This document shows, in pieces, positions 35,144 through 46,639 of a stretch of 64,000 nucleotides of DNA. The notes beneath the pieces were generated by a model. The model had not been told where the DNA came from, ran no database searches, and worked only from the letters and a program-made list of their open reading frames with translations. The DNA comes from Geosiphon pyriformis. Lineage: Eukaryota > Glomeromycota > Glomeromycetes > Archaeosporales > Geosiphonaceae. Location: positions 555,496 through 619,495 of the forward strand of contig JAAOMT010000776.1 in the NCBI GenBank assembly GCA_016748015.1, in the 5' to 3' direction. A program made the position numbers and the translations under genes. Positions within the stretch are counted from its first letter, which is position 1; each line of letters opens with the position of its first letter.

Positions 35144-36346
35144 TCATTTTGGTAGAGCATCTCCTGTATGAATTTGGTGTTGAACAATATCCGTTTTTCC
35201 AAGGTCATTGTTGTTTTTTGCAAATATATCTGCAAATTCAGCTATCAATTGTTTTAATTGTTTTTGTTGTTGAGGTTCTAAGGGATCCATGTTGATTTGA
35301 GAGAGTTTTTCTTCCAAAAGATAATAGTTTTTAGTGATGAGAATGATATTTGAATTTGGGAGTAGAGTGTGCCTTACAATTTTGATGAAATTAGAGACAA
35401 TTTGAGGGTTTTCATCTTGAAAGATATTGTTGTGTATGATTCCAATTTCTACTTTGTTTAATAAGACAATAAGGTAATTATTGGGGTTGTAGAATGTAAC
35501 TCGAAATTTTTTCATTCTTTTGGGAATATAAACATTTGGAATTGAGATTTCATGCTTTAAACAGATTTGTTCATTGGATTCAAAGATTTGTTGGGTAGTA
35601 GTGGGTTTTGAACAAGTGTAAATTTTGTGATGTTCACCAAAAGATGAAATGGTAATTGGTTGGAGAAGTTGAAAAATCTGGTAAGATTCATTCTGTGTAT
35701 TAAGAGCTATATTTATTGGAACTGTAAATCGTCCAGTTGAACAAAAACCTTGTATTTCTCTTTCACTTTTTCCCAATTGTTCTCTGTTGTTAACTGATTG
35801 TAGACCCGAAATATTGATTAAGGGTAGGTAAATTGCTTGAGCAATTTTTTCAGCATGTTCAATCTTGAATGGTTTGTCTGTTTCATTCTGCAACATAATG
35901 GTAATGTCTCCAGTGTATTTTGCATCTATAACTCCTCCTTTAACATTGATTCCTTTGCTTGCCAATGATGATCTGAATGCAATTTGAACCATTGCTCTAG
36001 GTGGAATTTCAAGAGCAATTTTGAGATTGATTTTTGTCAAGAACTTTGGTTGGAGAACCAAAGTATCTTTTCCTGGATATCTTAGGTCATATTCAGCATT
36101 AATTTCATGTGCTTTTTCTGGTCTGATTCCTTGGCCATGGTTGTCAAAGTATTTAAGTTGTAAAGGTGGTTGCTTTTCAAAGAGATAGATGGGAGTGATT
36201 GGTAGTTTTTCTACCAGTTTAGATACTCCAAATTCGATTTCATTTTCATCATTTTTTTCTGACAGGAGAATGCTAAAAGCATAGTATTCTGAACACCATT
36301 TGTTATCACAAGGCATGATACATTCTTCACTCAATTGAATGTTCAT
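35144..36346 (-). pseudogene. Ty3-B dUTPase-like domain and following linker
   Basis: A 400-codon open frame inside pol. Residues 84-205 carry the five motifs of a trimeric dUTPase in order: AEYDLRY, RSSLASKGI, GVIDAKYTGDITIML, AEKIAQ and EIQGFCSTG. The motif-3 Asp (residue 141) is present. The enzyme converts dUTP to dUMP and PPi, keeping uracil out of DNA. After it lies a beta-rich stretch (VTFYNPNNYLIVLLNKVEIG) and a helical region leading to RT (LKQLIAEFADIFAKNNNDLG). It sits between the Cys-rich module and RT, unlike lentiviral dUTPase, which lies between RNase H and integrase. Motif 5 has FCSTG where FGSTG is usual. The domain call is strong; activity is unknown. Confidence 0.87.
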
Positions 36347-36355
36347 TTGCTCTAA

Positions 36356-36959
36356 TCATTGAATTTGAGCTTCTTGAGTTGGATATGTGTGGCTTGCTAT
36401 TTGGTGGTAGGTTTCTATTTCATTTTCATAATCAAATCTAGCTAATTTCATAGTATACTCAATGTATTTAGCTTTTTTCATTTGGTGGATATCTTCTTGG
36501 GTGGCTCTATTGATCAATGCCATTGCTAGGTCAAAAATCATTTCAGCATCATGAGGGTAGTGGTAAAGTTTATTGAGAGCACTGTTGTATGCTGCATCAA
36601 ATAGTGTTCCTCTTCTGACTTTTTTCGAAATTGATAAAACATATTGACAGGTCTGATCACATACTCCTTTTCTCATTGCTATATCAATTTAATTGCATTC
36701 TTTTGGTAGCATTTCTCCACAAGTAAGGCAAGGAGTTTTGTCCCATTTTCCACTTCTTTTTGGAGATCCAAATCGTTTTTTATGGCATGCTTTGCAAAAG
36801 TAATAGGTGCAAGTTTCATATTCCTCTTCTGGAGAAATACATGCTTCCATTGATGAAAGTTTTTTGTTACAATCTTTGCATTTGAGTGGAATATAGAGTG
36901 GTTGTTTTTGTGATTCTGGTGTAGAATATTTAACTTTCTTCCATTTTCTTGATTCTTCA
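36356..36959 (-). pseudogene. Ty3-B Cys-rich module (unknown function)
   Basis: Between protease and dUTPase. Cysteine pairs read CKDCNKKLSSMEAC, CTYYFCKACHKKRFG, CLTCGEMLPKEC and, after a stop at about 36690, CDQTCQYVLSISKKVRRG. A helical stretch follows (AEMIFDLAMALINRATQED), with a final CIMPCDNKWC at the start of the dUTPase frame. The pattern suggests zinc ribbons or a treble clef. Ty3-C and the decayed Ty3-D share it. I know no named domain that fits. Confidence 0.65.
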
Positions 36960-37807
36960 AAAATCTCCTGTTCTGTTTCTTCAGCCCAATTGAATGTTAA
37001 TCCAAGAGCCATGTAGGTTTCAGTAAATGGCATTTCTTTCTCCTTTTCAAATTCAAATACTGGGGCTTTTTCTGATTGTTTGTTAAAAGTTTCACAAGTA
37101 GCAGATACTATGGTATATTGTCCTTGGTATGAGATTTTTAATTCCTGAGTTTCCCAGTCCAAGTTTGCATTGGTCTTGAGAAACCAATCATTTCCGATTA
37201 GAGCTTGGTATTGGGGTGCATCTATGACTAAAACTTTGACTGGAATGGTGATTCCATCAATGGTGAATAGAAAATTGTCAATTTCTCCTACTGGTGTCTT
37301 TTTCATATCATCTGCTGTAACAATTATAGTTTGGGCTGGTCTGTCAACAATTCTTTGAAACTGTTGTATTAACTGGTAGGTGATAATACTTCCAATTGAT
37401 TCACTGTCTAGAATTAGTCAAATGGGTTTTCCTTCTACTGTAGCTTCAGTATACATGGCAGTGATAGCTTTTTGTTTATTAGCTGCTGTATTACTAAGCA
37501 AGAATGGTGATTCATTTGCTTCAAATTCGAATGGGAATATATCTGAAAGGTTGGCATTTTGGGCAATTTGAGCTGGTGGAATAGTGTTGTTGGAAGGGTT
37601 TAATCTGGGTGCTGCAACTTCACCTTCAGAAAGTGCAGGTTGTTGAAAATCCGATTCCTCTGGTATTGTAAGATAACTGAGTTGAGTGTAATAGTGATTG
37701 GGTCTTTGCTGACCAGAATTTTGGGAAACCAACTGGTTATTTGAATTAATTCTGTTGTTGTTATTCTGAAATTGATTTTGGAGTGTGAATTGGTTATGTT
37801 GAACCAA
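36960..37807 (-). pseudogene. Ty3-B aspartic protease domain
   Basis: The active site lies near 37400-37420 as LILDSESIGSIIT (DSG-type, Gly to Glu), followed in the 36689-37306 frame by VLVIDAPQYQALIGNDWFL and LDWETQELKI, typical of retropepsin second strands. A stop lies just before the active-site strand. Upstream is a Gln/Asn-rich linker (37418-37807) from gag. Confidence 0.75.
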
Positions 37808-37809
37808 TC

Positions 37810-39496
37810 TTCTTGCTGGTATTTGATATTGTTGAGTGGGTGGTATCTGATATTGCTGAATTGGTAAAGGTTGCTGATATTGTTGTTAAATTGGTTGTGG
37901 AGCTGGTTGATAATAGCTGTTTTGAATTTGTGGTATTGGTGAATAATAAGTTGGTGATAGGGGTTGGTAATAAGATTGTTGTGGTAAAGAGTAATATTGA
38001 TTACTCCTGTTTTGTTGGTCTCTTTGTAATTTCCTATAATCTCATTTCCAGTGTCCTGGAATTCCACAATAATGACAATTTTGAGATTGGTTGTTGGATG
38101 GTAATCCAAAATTGTTTTGGTTGCATCATTGTGGGGGTTGATATCTTTGTAGTTGTTGTTGTTGTTGTTGTTGGTTTGTCAAGTAGCTTTCAACTTTTTT
38201 TGTAAGTTGGTCTATCTTCTCTTCAGCTGCTGAGCTGGTTTTTCCAATTGCAAGGTTTACAAGCTTGGTGTGATTTGCTTCTTCCATAGCTCTTTGCATG
38301 TTTAATAGCAGTTGCCAAGTCTGCTAGAGCATGTGGATGAACTTTCTTAATCAGTTTGTTTTTTAACTCTGCTATAAACTGATCCAGAATTTGAGCATTA
38401 GAATAGTAGTCATTGGTTTCCAATTGTCAAATTTGTCTGAGAAGTTTGTTAAATCTTTCAAGATAGGTCATAACAGTTTCAGATGTTTCTTGTTTGATAT
38501 TGCAAAAGTGGTTTCTAAGAGTAATAAAGGTATTGTTGTCAGTGAATTGTTGTAGAAAAGCATCTTTGAATGCTTGCCAGTTTTCAAATAGTTCTTCTAA
38601 AATTTCAAACCATTTTCTTGCTGTTCCTTGAAGAAAGTAGGAAATTGCTTTAAGCATTCTTGCTGCAATCCAACCATTTGCATCTCCTGCTTTTTGAACT
38701 TTGTCAAGCCATTCTTAAGGACTGGTATTATTGTTTTTACCAGTGAATTCTGGAATTTTTGCAATGTAAGCAGTTGCCATTTCTTCTTCATTTTCTGTAA
38801 TTTCTTCTGGTTCTGATTCAATTTCTTCATTTTCCAAGCTTTTTGAATAATTACTTTCGTTTTTCTGTAAGTAATCAATGATATTGGCACTTGTTAATAT
38901 TGGTTCTTGTTGTTGAGTAAAATTTCTAGGTGACTGAAAATCTTTTGGTCTGAAGAAATGGTTAAGTAGTGAACTTGGTGTTTGTAGTTGAACAAGTGAA
39001 ATTGGAAATAGTGTAATAGAAAGTGGTAATTTGACACTGGTTCTTTGTTTAGGTGTTTGCAAGTGTTTGGCAGTTGTCTTTGATAATATTGGAGTGTTTG
39101 GAGTGGTTTTTGAGTATTGTTTTACTTTTTGTTTGCCTTTGTTGCTTGTCTCTGTTTCTAATTCAAAGTTAAAAGAGTATTTGGGCTGTACTGGGTATTT
39201 TCTTCACAGTACTCAATAATATTAAAATTAAGTTCTTGGAAGTAGGTAGCAAGTGTTTCACTGTTCAGGTCTTCTGTTCCCAATTGTGAATAATGCACTA
39301 AATTATTGTAGAAGTTGCTTCTAATTTCTGAAATGTTGTAGTTTCCAAAAATGTAATTGTTGATGCAATTTTCAATATATTGGTATACTGATTTCTTGAC
39401 AACTTCAATTCCATCTGGGATGTTGAATCTTTGCTTGCAATGGGTGTAAATTGACTGATGATACTCTAGAGTTGTTGTGTCTGGTGTGGTTGCCAC
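37810..39496 (-). pseudogene. Ty3-B gag (broken)
   Basis: N-terminal part 39158-39496 (GTG GCA first codons, no in-frame ATG); middle 38715-39062 with an acidic stretch (EEIESEPEEITENEEEMAT); capsid-like retrotransposon-gag domain 38223-38657 (FLQGTARKWFEILEE, AFLQQFTDNNTF, VMTYLERFNKLL). A zinc knuckle near 38070 reads CHYCGIPGHWK followed by a stop and D-Y, so Arg has become a stop and the last Cys is Tyr. A Gln-rich tail follows. An alternative ATG at 39529 opens a different frame that ends at 39405. Confidence 0.78.
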
Positions 39497-39523
39497 TTTG
39501 AATTTGTTGTTGCTGTGTTATTT

Positions 39524-39539
39524 CCATGAAAGAGCACCA
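39524..39539 (-). promoter_or_regulatory. Ty3-B tRNA primer binding site
   Basis: TGGTGCTCTTTCATGG on the - strand, two bases inside the 5' LTR. It shares TGGTGCTC with the other families but then differs, so it probably uses another tRNA. I cannot name it. Confidence 0.6.
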
Positions 39540-39541
39540 AA

Positions 39542-40551
39542 TGTTACCAGAGGTTTTTGGTCTCTTTTCTTGAATGTTGTAAATGTCTGGTGGTTGCAAA
39601 TTCACATTTTCTAGAAGTAGTTGAACCTCCAATAACTGAATTTATCTTCAAATTATCTCCTATAATTTGAATTGCTGGGCTTATAAGTGAAATGGCCAAT
39701 TCTATGCCAGTTACTTTATGTAGTTATGTTGTAGTGAACATCAATTCTTTCCCAGGAATTGCTTGTCTGGAAGCTCACTAAAAATGTGTAGTTACTTTGC
39801 TGTGAAAGTCAACTCTTCTACAGGAATCTTGTCTGTAGGCTACCTTAATGATTGTAATAAAAAAAGAAAAGAAAAATAAAAAAATATAAAAGAAATAGAA
39901 TTTTGTCAAGGGAAACGTTTTCTATTCAGGCCTGGAGTCACTAACAGTTTACTGAAATTGGTAGCTAATCAATTTCAAAACTTTAGTTGGGTTTTGAGGA
40001 TTTTCCAAGTGCAATAATTAAAAAATTTGGTTTTTCGAATTATTTGATATTTATTTTTTTTTGTGTGTATAGGAATAGTTCTAAGTAATAAATCTAAAGT
40101 AAGATACATTTTCTTGAAAAGAAAAGCTCTTCTTTTATACAACTTGTTGTAGTACTAGTCTATGAACTTGCACTTTTTCTCTTTGCTCAAATTTCGGCAA
40201 ACTAAAGATACATTTTGATGAACTACAAGTTATTTCACTGAACTATTGATTAATTTGGGTGAACTATTCATAATTTCGGCGAATTTCTATAAATTTCAGT
40301 GAATTTCTTATAAATTTCGGTGAATTTCTGTAAATTTCGACAAATTTCAGAATGTTACAAAGTTTAGGGTATTGTGTAATTTGATCATCCTACTTTCCAT
40401 TATACTAATTAGATTATTTAATTGAATCGTGATATGTAATAATTGATTAAATAATAAATGATGTTTTGAAATAATATTAATATATTAATTAATTATAGGA
40501 ATTATAAGGGTAATTTTATGCTAATTAATAGCTAAAATTCTACTGGTAACA
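39542..40551 (-). repeat. Ty3-B 5' LTR
   Basis: 1010 bp. At about 40275-40345 it carries three to four tandem copies of an AATTTCGGTGAATTTCT-like unit, lying in U3 in element orientation. Ends are TGTTAC/GTAACA. Confidence 0.92.
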
Positions 40552-40740
40552 ATGTTTTACAAGTACAGCCCAATTACTATCTAATATACAAAGTCAAAAC
40601 TATGGACTCCAGTTAAATATAATTTATATATTTACCACATGTGACTAGTTACTTAGACTAATCAAAACAACACTAAGCCCCTATATAAACAGAAGCTTTA
40701 TTATCAAAACCAGAAAAAAACAAGCAATTGTTTGGCAAAA
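40552..40740 (-). other. LINE-B 3' untranslated region
   Basis: Non-coding end of LINE-B, next to Ty3-B. It is related to the LINE-A 3' region, and the tail continues at 30682-30690 on the other side of Ty3-B. Confidence 0.65.
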
Positions 40741-42570
40741 TTAACATCTATTGTGATAATATCTGTTTGTTTTAGGTAAACAAAAACCAAAACTAACTTC
40801 AAAAAAATCATTAATACCAATTAATCTAACCATATCATTCAATAAAACCAGTACTGAGCTAACAAATACTATAGGCACTATCTCTAAATTACTAATTAAA
40901 TTGTCTCTCTTCATATCTACTCTAAATCTAAACTTGAATTCCCACAACTCAGAATAGTATTGTATACTCAAATCATGTACGAAATTGACCAAGATCTGGA
41001 AAGTCTTCTTATAATTTTCAAAAATCTATACTGTTTCTTTAAACTACTCCACAAGCATAAAGTCCTTACAAAAAAGTTCATATCAACTGATATCAAATAA
41101 ACATAAGAGAAGAGATTTCACAACTATAGAAAAGATAAGAAGATGAAAACTAATTAGAGACTTCCAAACTGAAATATGCTTAAACAAAATTATCTTACAG
41201 AAAACAAACTTCTTACAACATATGAACACATGATCAGAAAACTTAATCTCTTCACAATGTAAACATAAAACACCAAAATAATATTTGTCATAAAGCCTTT
41301 TTCTAACAGCAACAGGCAGCCTTTCATAGACAGCTTTCATAAAATAAGTATGCAAGCCAGCTGAAATTCTGCTTATAGACTCTAACAGCATGTATAAATC
41401 TGAATGCCAAACTGCTACAGTATAGATTTAATTAATATTATAAACCAAAAAACCATCTAAAACTCTGGAACCAAGACCAATTTTTCAATGTACACAATTC
41501 ACTAACCTAAAAATGTCTTAAACAAAATAACAAACATTACTGGAAACTAGCAAACTATTAGCCACAATAAAGCATTCACACACATTAGTTGGTAGCAACA
41601 AAGAAAAATGAGCAGCTACCCTTGTTAAAGCATCTATGTAAACATTACTCAAAACTCTTGAATAGTTTTTGATCTTTGACCAGACCACAGAAATGTTCTT
41701 ATTAATAATCAAATTTGCAATATGTTTCCTTTCTATCCAACAACTACTATGAAAATTGGAACCAGACAACTCCAATTTTGAGACACATGCATCTAATACA
41801 GCTTAACTGTTCAAACACACCATCATTAAACAAAAAAAAAGCACACATTCCAAAGCCAAAGCAACAGCCTATAATTCAGCTATCATAGAAGACAAAAGCC
41901 CATTAACTCTAACTTCAATGTTCAAATTAATCTTAGGAAAAAATGCAGCAGCACTCCCAGTCATATTAACAAAACTGAGCTTTTTCAAAAAACCATTCAT
42001 ATAAACAATAAAAGTATTTGATCAGATTTCAAGCAAACCATTCTTAATATCAAAAAACTGACCAGATAACAAAACATTATTAAATCTAATACAAAATTCT
42101 TGTTAAAAAATGCTGATATGAGCACAGAATCACATAAAAACTTTGACACCAAATCTCTTTAAGAAACTAACACAATTATAATACAATAATAGCTCCAAAA
42201 CACTCAAAACAAGAAATCTGCCAAGACAAAGAAAAGCACAAGGCAAATTGTTCACTATAAAAATACTATTATTCAAAAAAACATGCATAATTTTAGCCAA
42301 AAAATTGTTTGAAAGATTAACACACAACTGTACTGAATATTGTAAAAGATTCGGAGAAGCCCAGCCCAAAACCTGCAAATCCAAAAATCTGTGCTTAAAA
42401 AGCCAACCAAAAATCCCAGAAGTATTAGCAAAAATAACAACTGAAGCTGACTTCTCTTCAGCCTGAATTTGCTCAAATGTTTTTAGATCATATAATAACA
42501 AATAATATAGCATTTTATTCAGAGAATTACAGAACAGCTCAACTTTTGACTTAAAACTTTTTTTAACCAA
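40741..42570 (-). pseudogene. LINE-B ORF2 RNase H and C-terminal region (broken)
   Basis: RNase H-like remnant at about 41720-42030: FIVYMNGFLKKLSFVNMTG (Asp to Asn as in LINE-A), MIAEL before a stop, then AVALALECVLF. A C-terminal motif CLHCEEIKFSDHVFIC near 41220-41270 repeats the C-X2-C-X7-H-X3-C spacing of LINE-A. Frames 42130-42570, 41518-41775, 41083-41391 and 40741-40992 are pieces of this region. Confidence 0.7.
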
Positions 42571-42582
42571 AGCATCTCAATG

Positions 42583-43600
42583 TCAATAAACAACAGAAAG
42601 AATAAAACTGAACTGAATACAGTAGTTAATAATAAACTGCAGAACTGCTAAGACCAAATACAAAAACTGCTTATCTGAAATAGCCTTTTTCAACACCATA
42701 TTAGAAAAAAACTTAACATCAGACTGAGTCTTAGCCAAACTGAGCTTGGATAAACCATCAGTAAACAAAAAGATATTCAAGTATCTGTAAAGTACACTAC
42801 ACTTGGCAATTGAAATAGGGGACTTACTAATTCTGAGAACTGTATTTTTAACTTTTCTATTAATAAGAATAACAACTGTTTTGTCATTATTGATTGAAAT
42901 GTCATTAATTAAGAAAAACTCACTGACAATGTCCAATATAAATTGTGTAGCAGCTTGACTATTCTTAACCCAGATAGTATTATTCACAAAAGCTTTAGTT
43001 GCAAAAAAAGAAATTATTCCATCCACATTATTAATTCTCCTTGTCTTGGCCACAAATTTGGTATCAATCCAGTAATCACATACACTCTTCTGTTTTTTGA
43101 TTTCACACAAAAAGAGGTCATAAAAAATTCACCAAAAAAGGGGAAAAAACACCTCACCTTAATCAAGATTATTAAACATCTAATACTCATTCGAAAGACC
43201 AAAATCTGTTATAACTCTGTTCAATTTATTCTCATAAATCCCACCAAAAAACTTAATGAATTTCTTACACATTTTAATATGCTGCAAATTAGCTCTCAAG
43301 TAATACCAATCAACTAAATCATATGCCTTGTGTATATCCTGCAAAACCAACCAAACTTTTTTGTTTTTTTCTAAAGCATCTTCAACTACTGAACCAACTG
43401 CAAAAATAGGAGACTGTGTTAAAGTATCTTTTAAAACAGAGAAATTATCTTTATAAAAAACACTAAATTTACTGCAGATAAAAGAAATTTGATTCAAGAG
43501 AATTTTAGAAAAAATCTTATGAGCAGTCTTAACTAAAGCAATAGAATGAGTATTTGTCAAGATGTTATCTTATTTGTAAGGTTTGAGTATTATTAAAATT
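42583..43600 (-). pseudogene. LINE-B ORF2 reverse transcriptase (broken)
   Basis: Pieces 43180-43560 and 42583-43110. Motifs: HSIALVKTAHKIFSKILLNQI, FSVLKDTLTQSPIFAVGS, LVLQDIHKAYDLVDW, then FVNNTIWVKNSQAATQFILD (F-V-D-D expected) and SINNDKTVVILINRK. A frameshift near 43170 separates the pieces. As in LINE-A, both Asp of the catalytic motif are Asn. Confidence 0.85.
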
Positions 43601-44553
43601 TATGCTCTTTTCTATAAAATCAGAACAACATCCAACTTTAAACACAAATTCAAAAGATCCAAAAAACTTTTAAAAATGTTGTCATTATAATGTTTTTATA
43701 ATTTATTAAAAATATCACTGAAACCAGCAGCTTTCCTATCTGGTAAGTGTCTGACAACTTGAACCAACTCATTAAAACTAATAATATCTATAATACCAGA
43801 GAAAACATTATTATTTACATGCTGTAAAAAGGCATACTAGTGGGCCCAAAGATCAGACAAAGACTCAGAAACTGAATGCTTCTTAATTCACCCCTCCATT
43901 ATAGCATCAATCTTAAATTTAATATCATCAGAATTCAAAACCAGCTCATTATCAACAATTAAATAATTAAGAACCACTTTATAAAATGGCTTATCCAATA
44001 TACTCTTGATCATATGGCCTTTGTTTGAGCAGAAATTTTCTATTCTTCTATTAATAGCATATCTAATAGCAACAGATTTAGCAGTCTTAGATTTATGTAT
44101 CTTAAAACAATAGTAACTTTTCCTAAATCTGGACAAGCAACTAAAAATGTCCATATTGTTGGTGCTATTATTTAACATATACTGAATCTCAAAAGTCTTG
44201 ACTTTATTAGTGATTAACCAAACACCAAGAAATGAATTAGTTCTAAAAAAATTACCATATTGAAGAGACTTAACTATTTTGACAACCAGCAGTTTCAGCT
44301 TGAAAAACTTAAAAAATTGTCTGTTGAAAGAACATTTGACATTACAAAACCAATGTTTAGAAAAAACATTATTAGCCAAATCTATCATCACCTTCTTTAG
44401 CAAATTCCACATAGTATCAAAATTTCTATCAGTATTTGCAAATGAAAATTTACCAACTACAGAAAAAAACTTAACAGAAACACACTTTTTGAAACAAGCC
44501 CATTTGGGAGTATCTGCACCAGCAATTTTAAATTTCTAACAATCTTTATTAGC
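43601..44553 (-). pseudogene. LINE-B ORF2 region between endonuclease and RT
   Basis: Main piece 43888-44412, helical and charged (SRFRKSYYCFKIHKS, IRYAINRRIENF), aligning with LINE-A 21864-22577. No enzymatic motif. Stops and shifts on both sides. Confidence 0.68.
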
Positions 44554-45104
44554 TTATTTGTGCAAACTATTCAAATGAAAATTCAAAAGTCCATCCAAAC
44601 CAATTGATATCATAAGAATTTTGTAATCAGTATTGAAGAAATCAGAAGCAGAAACAACTCCATGATTAGCAATCACTAATAATAGATACTTACTAACAAA
44701 AATGTAATCAATAATCTTCTCAACTCTTTTTAAATTGTTCCACATGGAAGTCTTGGTCAAATAATGACCACCAAGTGAATTAACCAAACTCAGATCCAAG
44801 CAGAATTGAAAGCTCACACTTTTATTAGAACTATTCTCATTAAAATTCTCACCCAAGACCACAAAAATGCTAGCATTAACTGTTCTTGCAATAAAAAAAT
44901 TAATTTCAACTGTCTGACCAAACCTAGTTTCAGCAGAGACATCAGCATACAAGCCTAAAATTGTGACCAAAAGCTTGTCCTTCAAAAAAAGCTGAACTGA
45001 AATAACATAACTAGGCACTTTCTCAATCTTAGAAACATATTAAGCCAGGAAATTGTTTATAATAATTGCCATTCCAGCACCAAGAAAACTTTTATTCAAA
45101 CCAG
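44554..45104 (-). pseudogene. LINE-B ORF2 endonuclease, C-terminal part
   Basis: LGENFNENSS (GDFNE-type, Asp now Asn), TSMWNNLKRVEKIIDYIFVS and FFNTDYKILMI (SDH-type position, His now Tyr). Continuous with 55095-55270 once Ty3-C and one CCAG are removed. Confidence 0.8.
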
Positions 45105-45917
45105 TATTACAGATGATTATTTGGGATCTCAAATCAAATAACAAATCTATAACTTAGTGCTTAATATTTTGACAATACTGGTAATACTGGTATGTTGGTT
45201 GTATCTGAAGGTTTTAGAGTTGAGTCTTTTGTATAATGGACAGAGATTCAATGACAATGTAGTTGGTTGGTGAATTGTGTTCCCAATTTCTGTCTTCAAC
45301 TTAGTGGCCAGTTTATTCTGGCAGTCATGCCCTTCTGGTAAGCTATCTATTAATATATATATAATTTTACTCTTATTTCTGGGTCTTTTACTAGGCTATC
45401 CATGACATCAATTACTCAGTGCTTTAATCCTTAATCAGTTAGTATACGATAGTAAAAATCAAAGAAAGAAATAAATAAAAGAAAATAAAAAAAAAAGCCA
45501 AGGTAATGTGTATGTTATTATCTCATCAATAGCCATAATTAAGAGCTATTGTTCCAGTGTGGTTAGGTATCAATTATTATTAACATAAAGTGTTGATAGT
45601 AGAGAGTGGATTTGGATAGTAAATGATTTATTTATTTAATATTTGTGGATGGAAGATTTCTAACTTAAGAATTCTCTCTTTTTCTATTTCTAATACTACT
45701 ATTATATATACATAATTGATGTTCTATAAGATTACTCATATTCCCAAGCAATGTGCTATAATTTCTTGAGCAATGCTCACATTGCTCTATATTGCTGAGC
45801 AATGTGTTGTGATTTCTATTATTGTTCTATATTGCTAAGCAATATGCTTATATGCTACATACTATTCACTCATTGGTCTACTATTCTCTATATCTGTTTT
45901 TCTTTTTATGAGTAACA
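45105..45917 (-). repeat. Ty3-C 3' LTR
   Basis: 813 bp; begins TATTAC (TGTTAC in the partner). Contains ATTGCTGAGCAAT-type palindromes near 45770-45845, fewer than in the partner. Confidence 0.92.
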
Positions 45918-46566
45918 TTATCTTCTCTTTTTTAATATTGAGCTCTGTCAAAATCTTCATTTTGAATTAGCTTTAATATTTCTTTTTCTAATATTGTTTG
46001 TTTGACTTTATTTTTCACATCTTCTACTTGTACATTGTTTATTCTTCCCCATTGGTTAATGGTTATGGTTTCTATGTTAGAGTGTAATAGTATTTTTGGA
46101 TAGTTCTAAAATATATTGTGCAGTCAATAAATTGTTCTCACATGTAGTATTGAGTTTGTCTTTTTTCTAATAAATTCTTCAATTTGCTGTATTATGTTTT
46201 GGTTAAATATCCTCTTGGATTTGTCAATATACAACTCTTGAATATTCAACTTTCGACCTAACTGGTAATAATAATACAATATTAGAAGTTGTTCTGTCTA
46301 TTGCTTCTAATTCTCTTTTGTAAGTTCTTCTGTTGGTGCCATAATAGATATTTTTCCAAAAGTGTTCTTTACTTTTTCTATTATTTTATCTGACCAGTTT
46401 TTATCATTCTTTGGTAACCGCTAATATGGTGTATTCTTTGTTTTTTTTTTGGTGTTTTGATAGCAAATTGTTTGGTTGTTAATGATAATTTCCATGTCTA
46501 AGGGTTGTTGACTTAAGGCCTAGAATAATTGTTGAGCTATGATGTGAATATGATCTGGTATTTCCA
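45905..46566 (-). pseudogene. Ty3-C extra ORF downstream of integrase (unknown function)
   Basis: Begins at ATG 46566 (MEIPDHIHIIAQQLF) and reads, through a few stops, to FDRAQY then KREDNVTH inside the LTR. Contains a Lys-rich stretch (KKKTKNTPY) and a helical part (YYYYQLGRKLNIQELYIDK, IFNQNIIQQIEEFI). It matches the Ty3-B counterpart at the start and in layout. No membrane segment or signal peptide. Function unknown. Confidence 0.52.
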
Positions 46567-46639
46567 TTTTTTTTCTTGGTTGCTTTTGTTGTATATACTG
46601 TGTCTTTATATACTCTTTTATTGTTTGATTTTATGTGTT

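Larger units (their letters stand above)
30691..40551 (-). mobile_element. Ty3/gypsy-type LTR retrotransposon Ty3-B with dUTPase
   Basis: LTRs 30691-31639 and 39542-40551 run TGTTAC...GTAACA. The target duplication is ATGT (30687-30690 and 40552-40555). In element order it carries gag, zinc knuckle, protease, Cys-rich module, dUTPase, RT, RNase H, integrase and an extra ORF. The LTRs are similar, differing mostly by transitions and one repeat-number change, so it is relatively recent. Long open stretches survive but single stops and shifts break the polyprotein. It inserted in the 3' tail of LINE-B. Confidence 0.92.

Noticed and set aside
37813-38205. 130-codon Val-rich + strand frame
   Set aside because: Antisense of the Gln-rich gag tail of Ty3-B; low complexity only.
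42943-43317. 124-codon + strand frame
   Set aside because: Antisense of the LINE-B RT.
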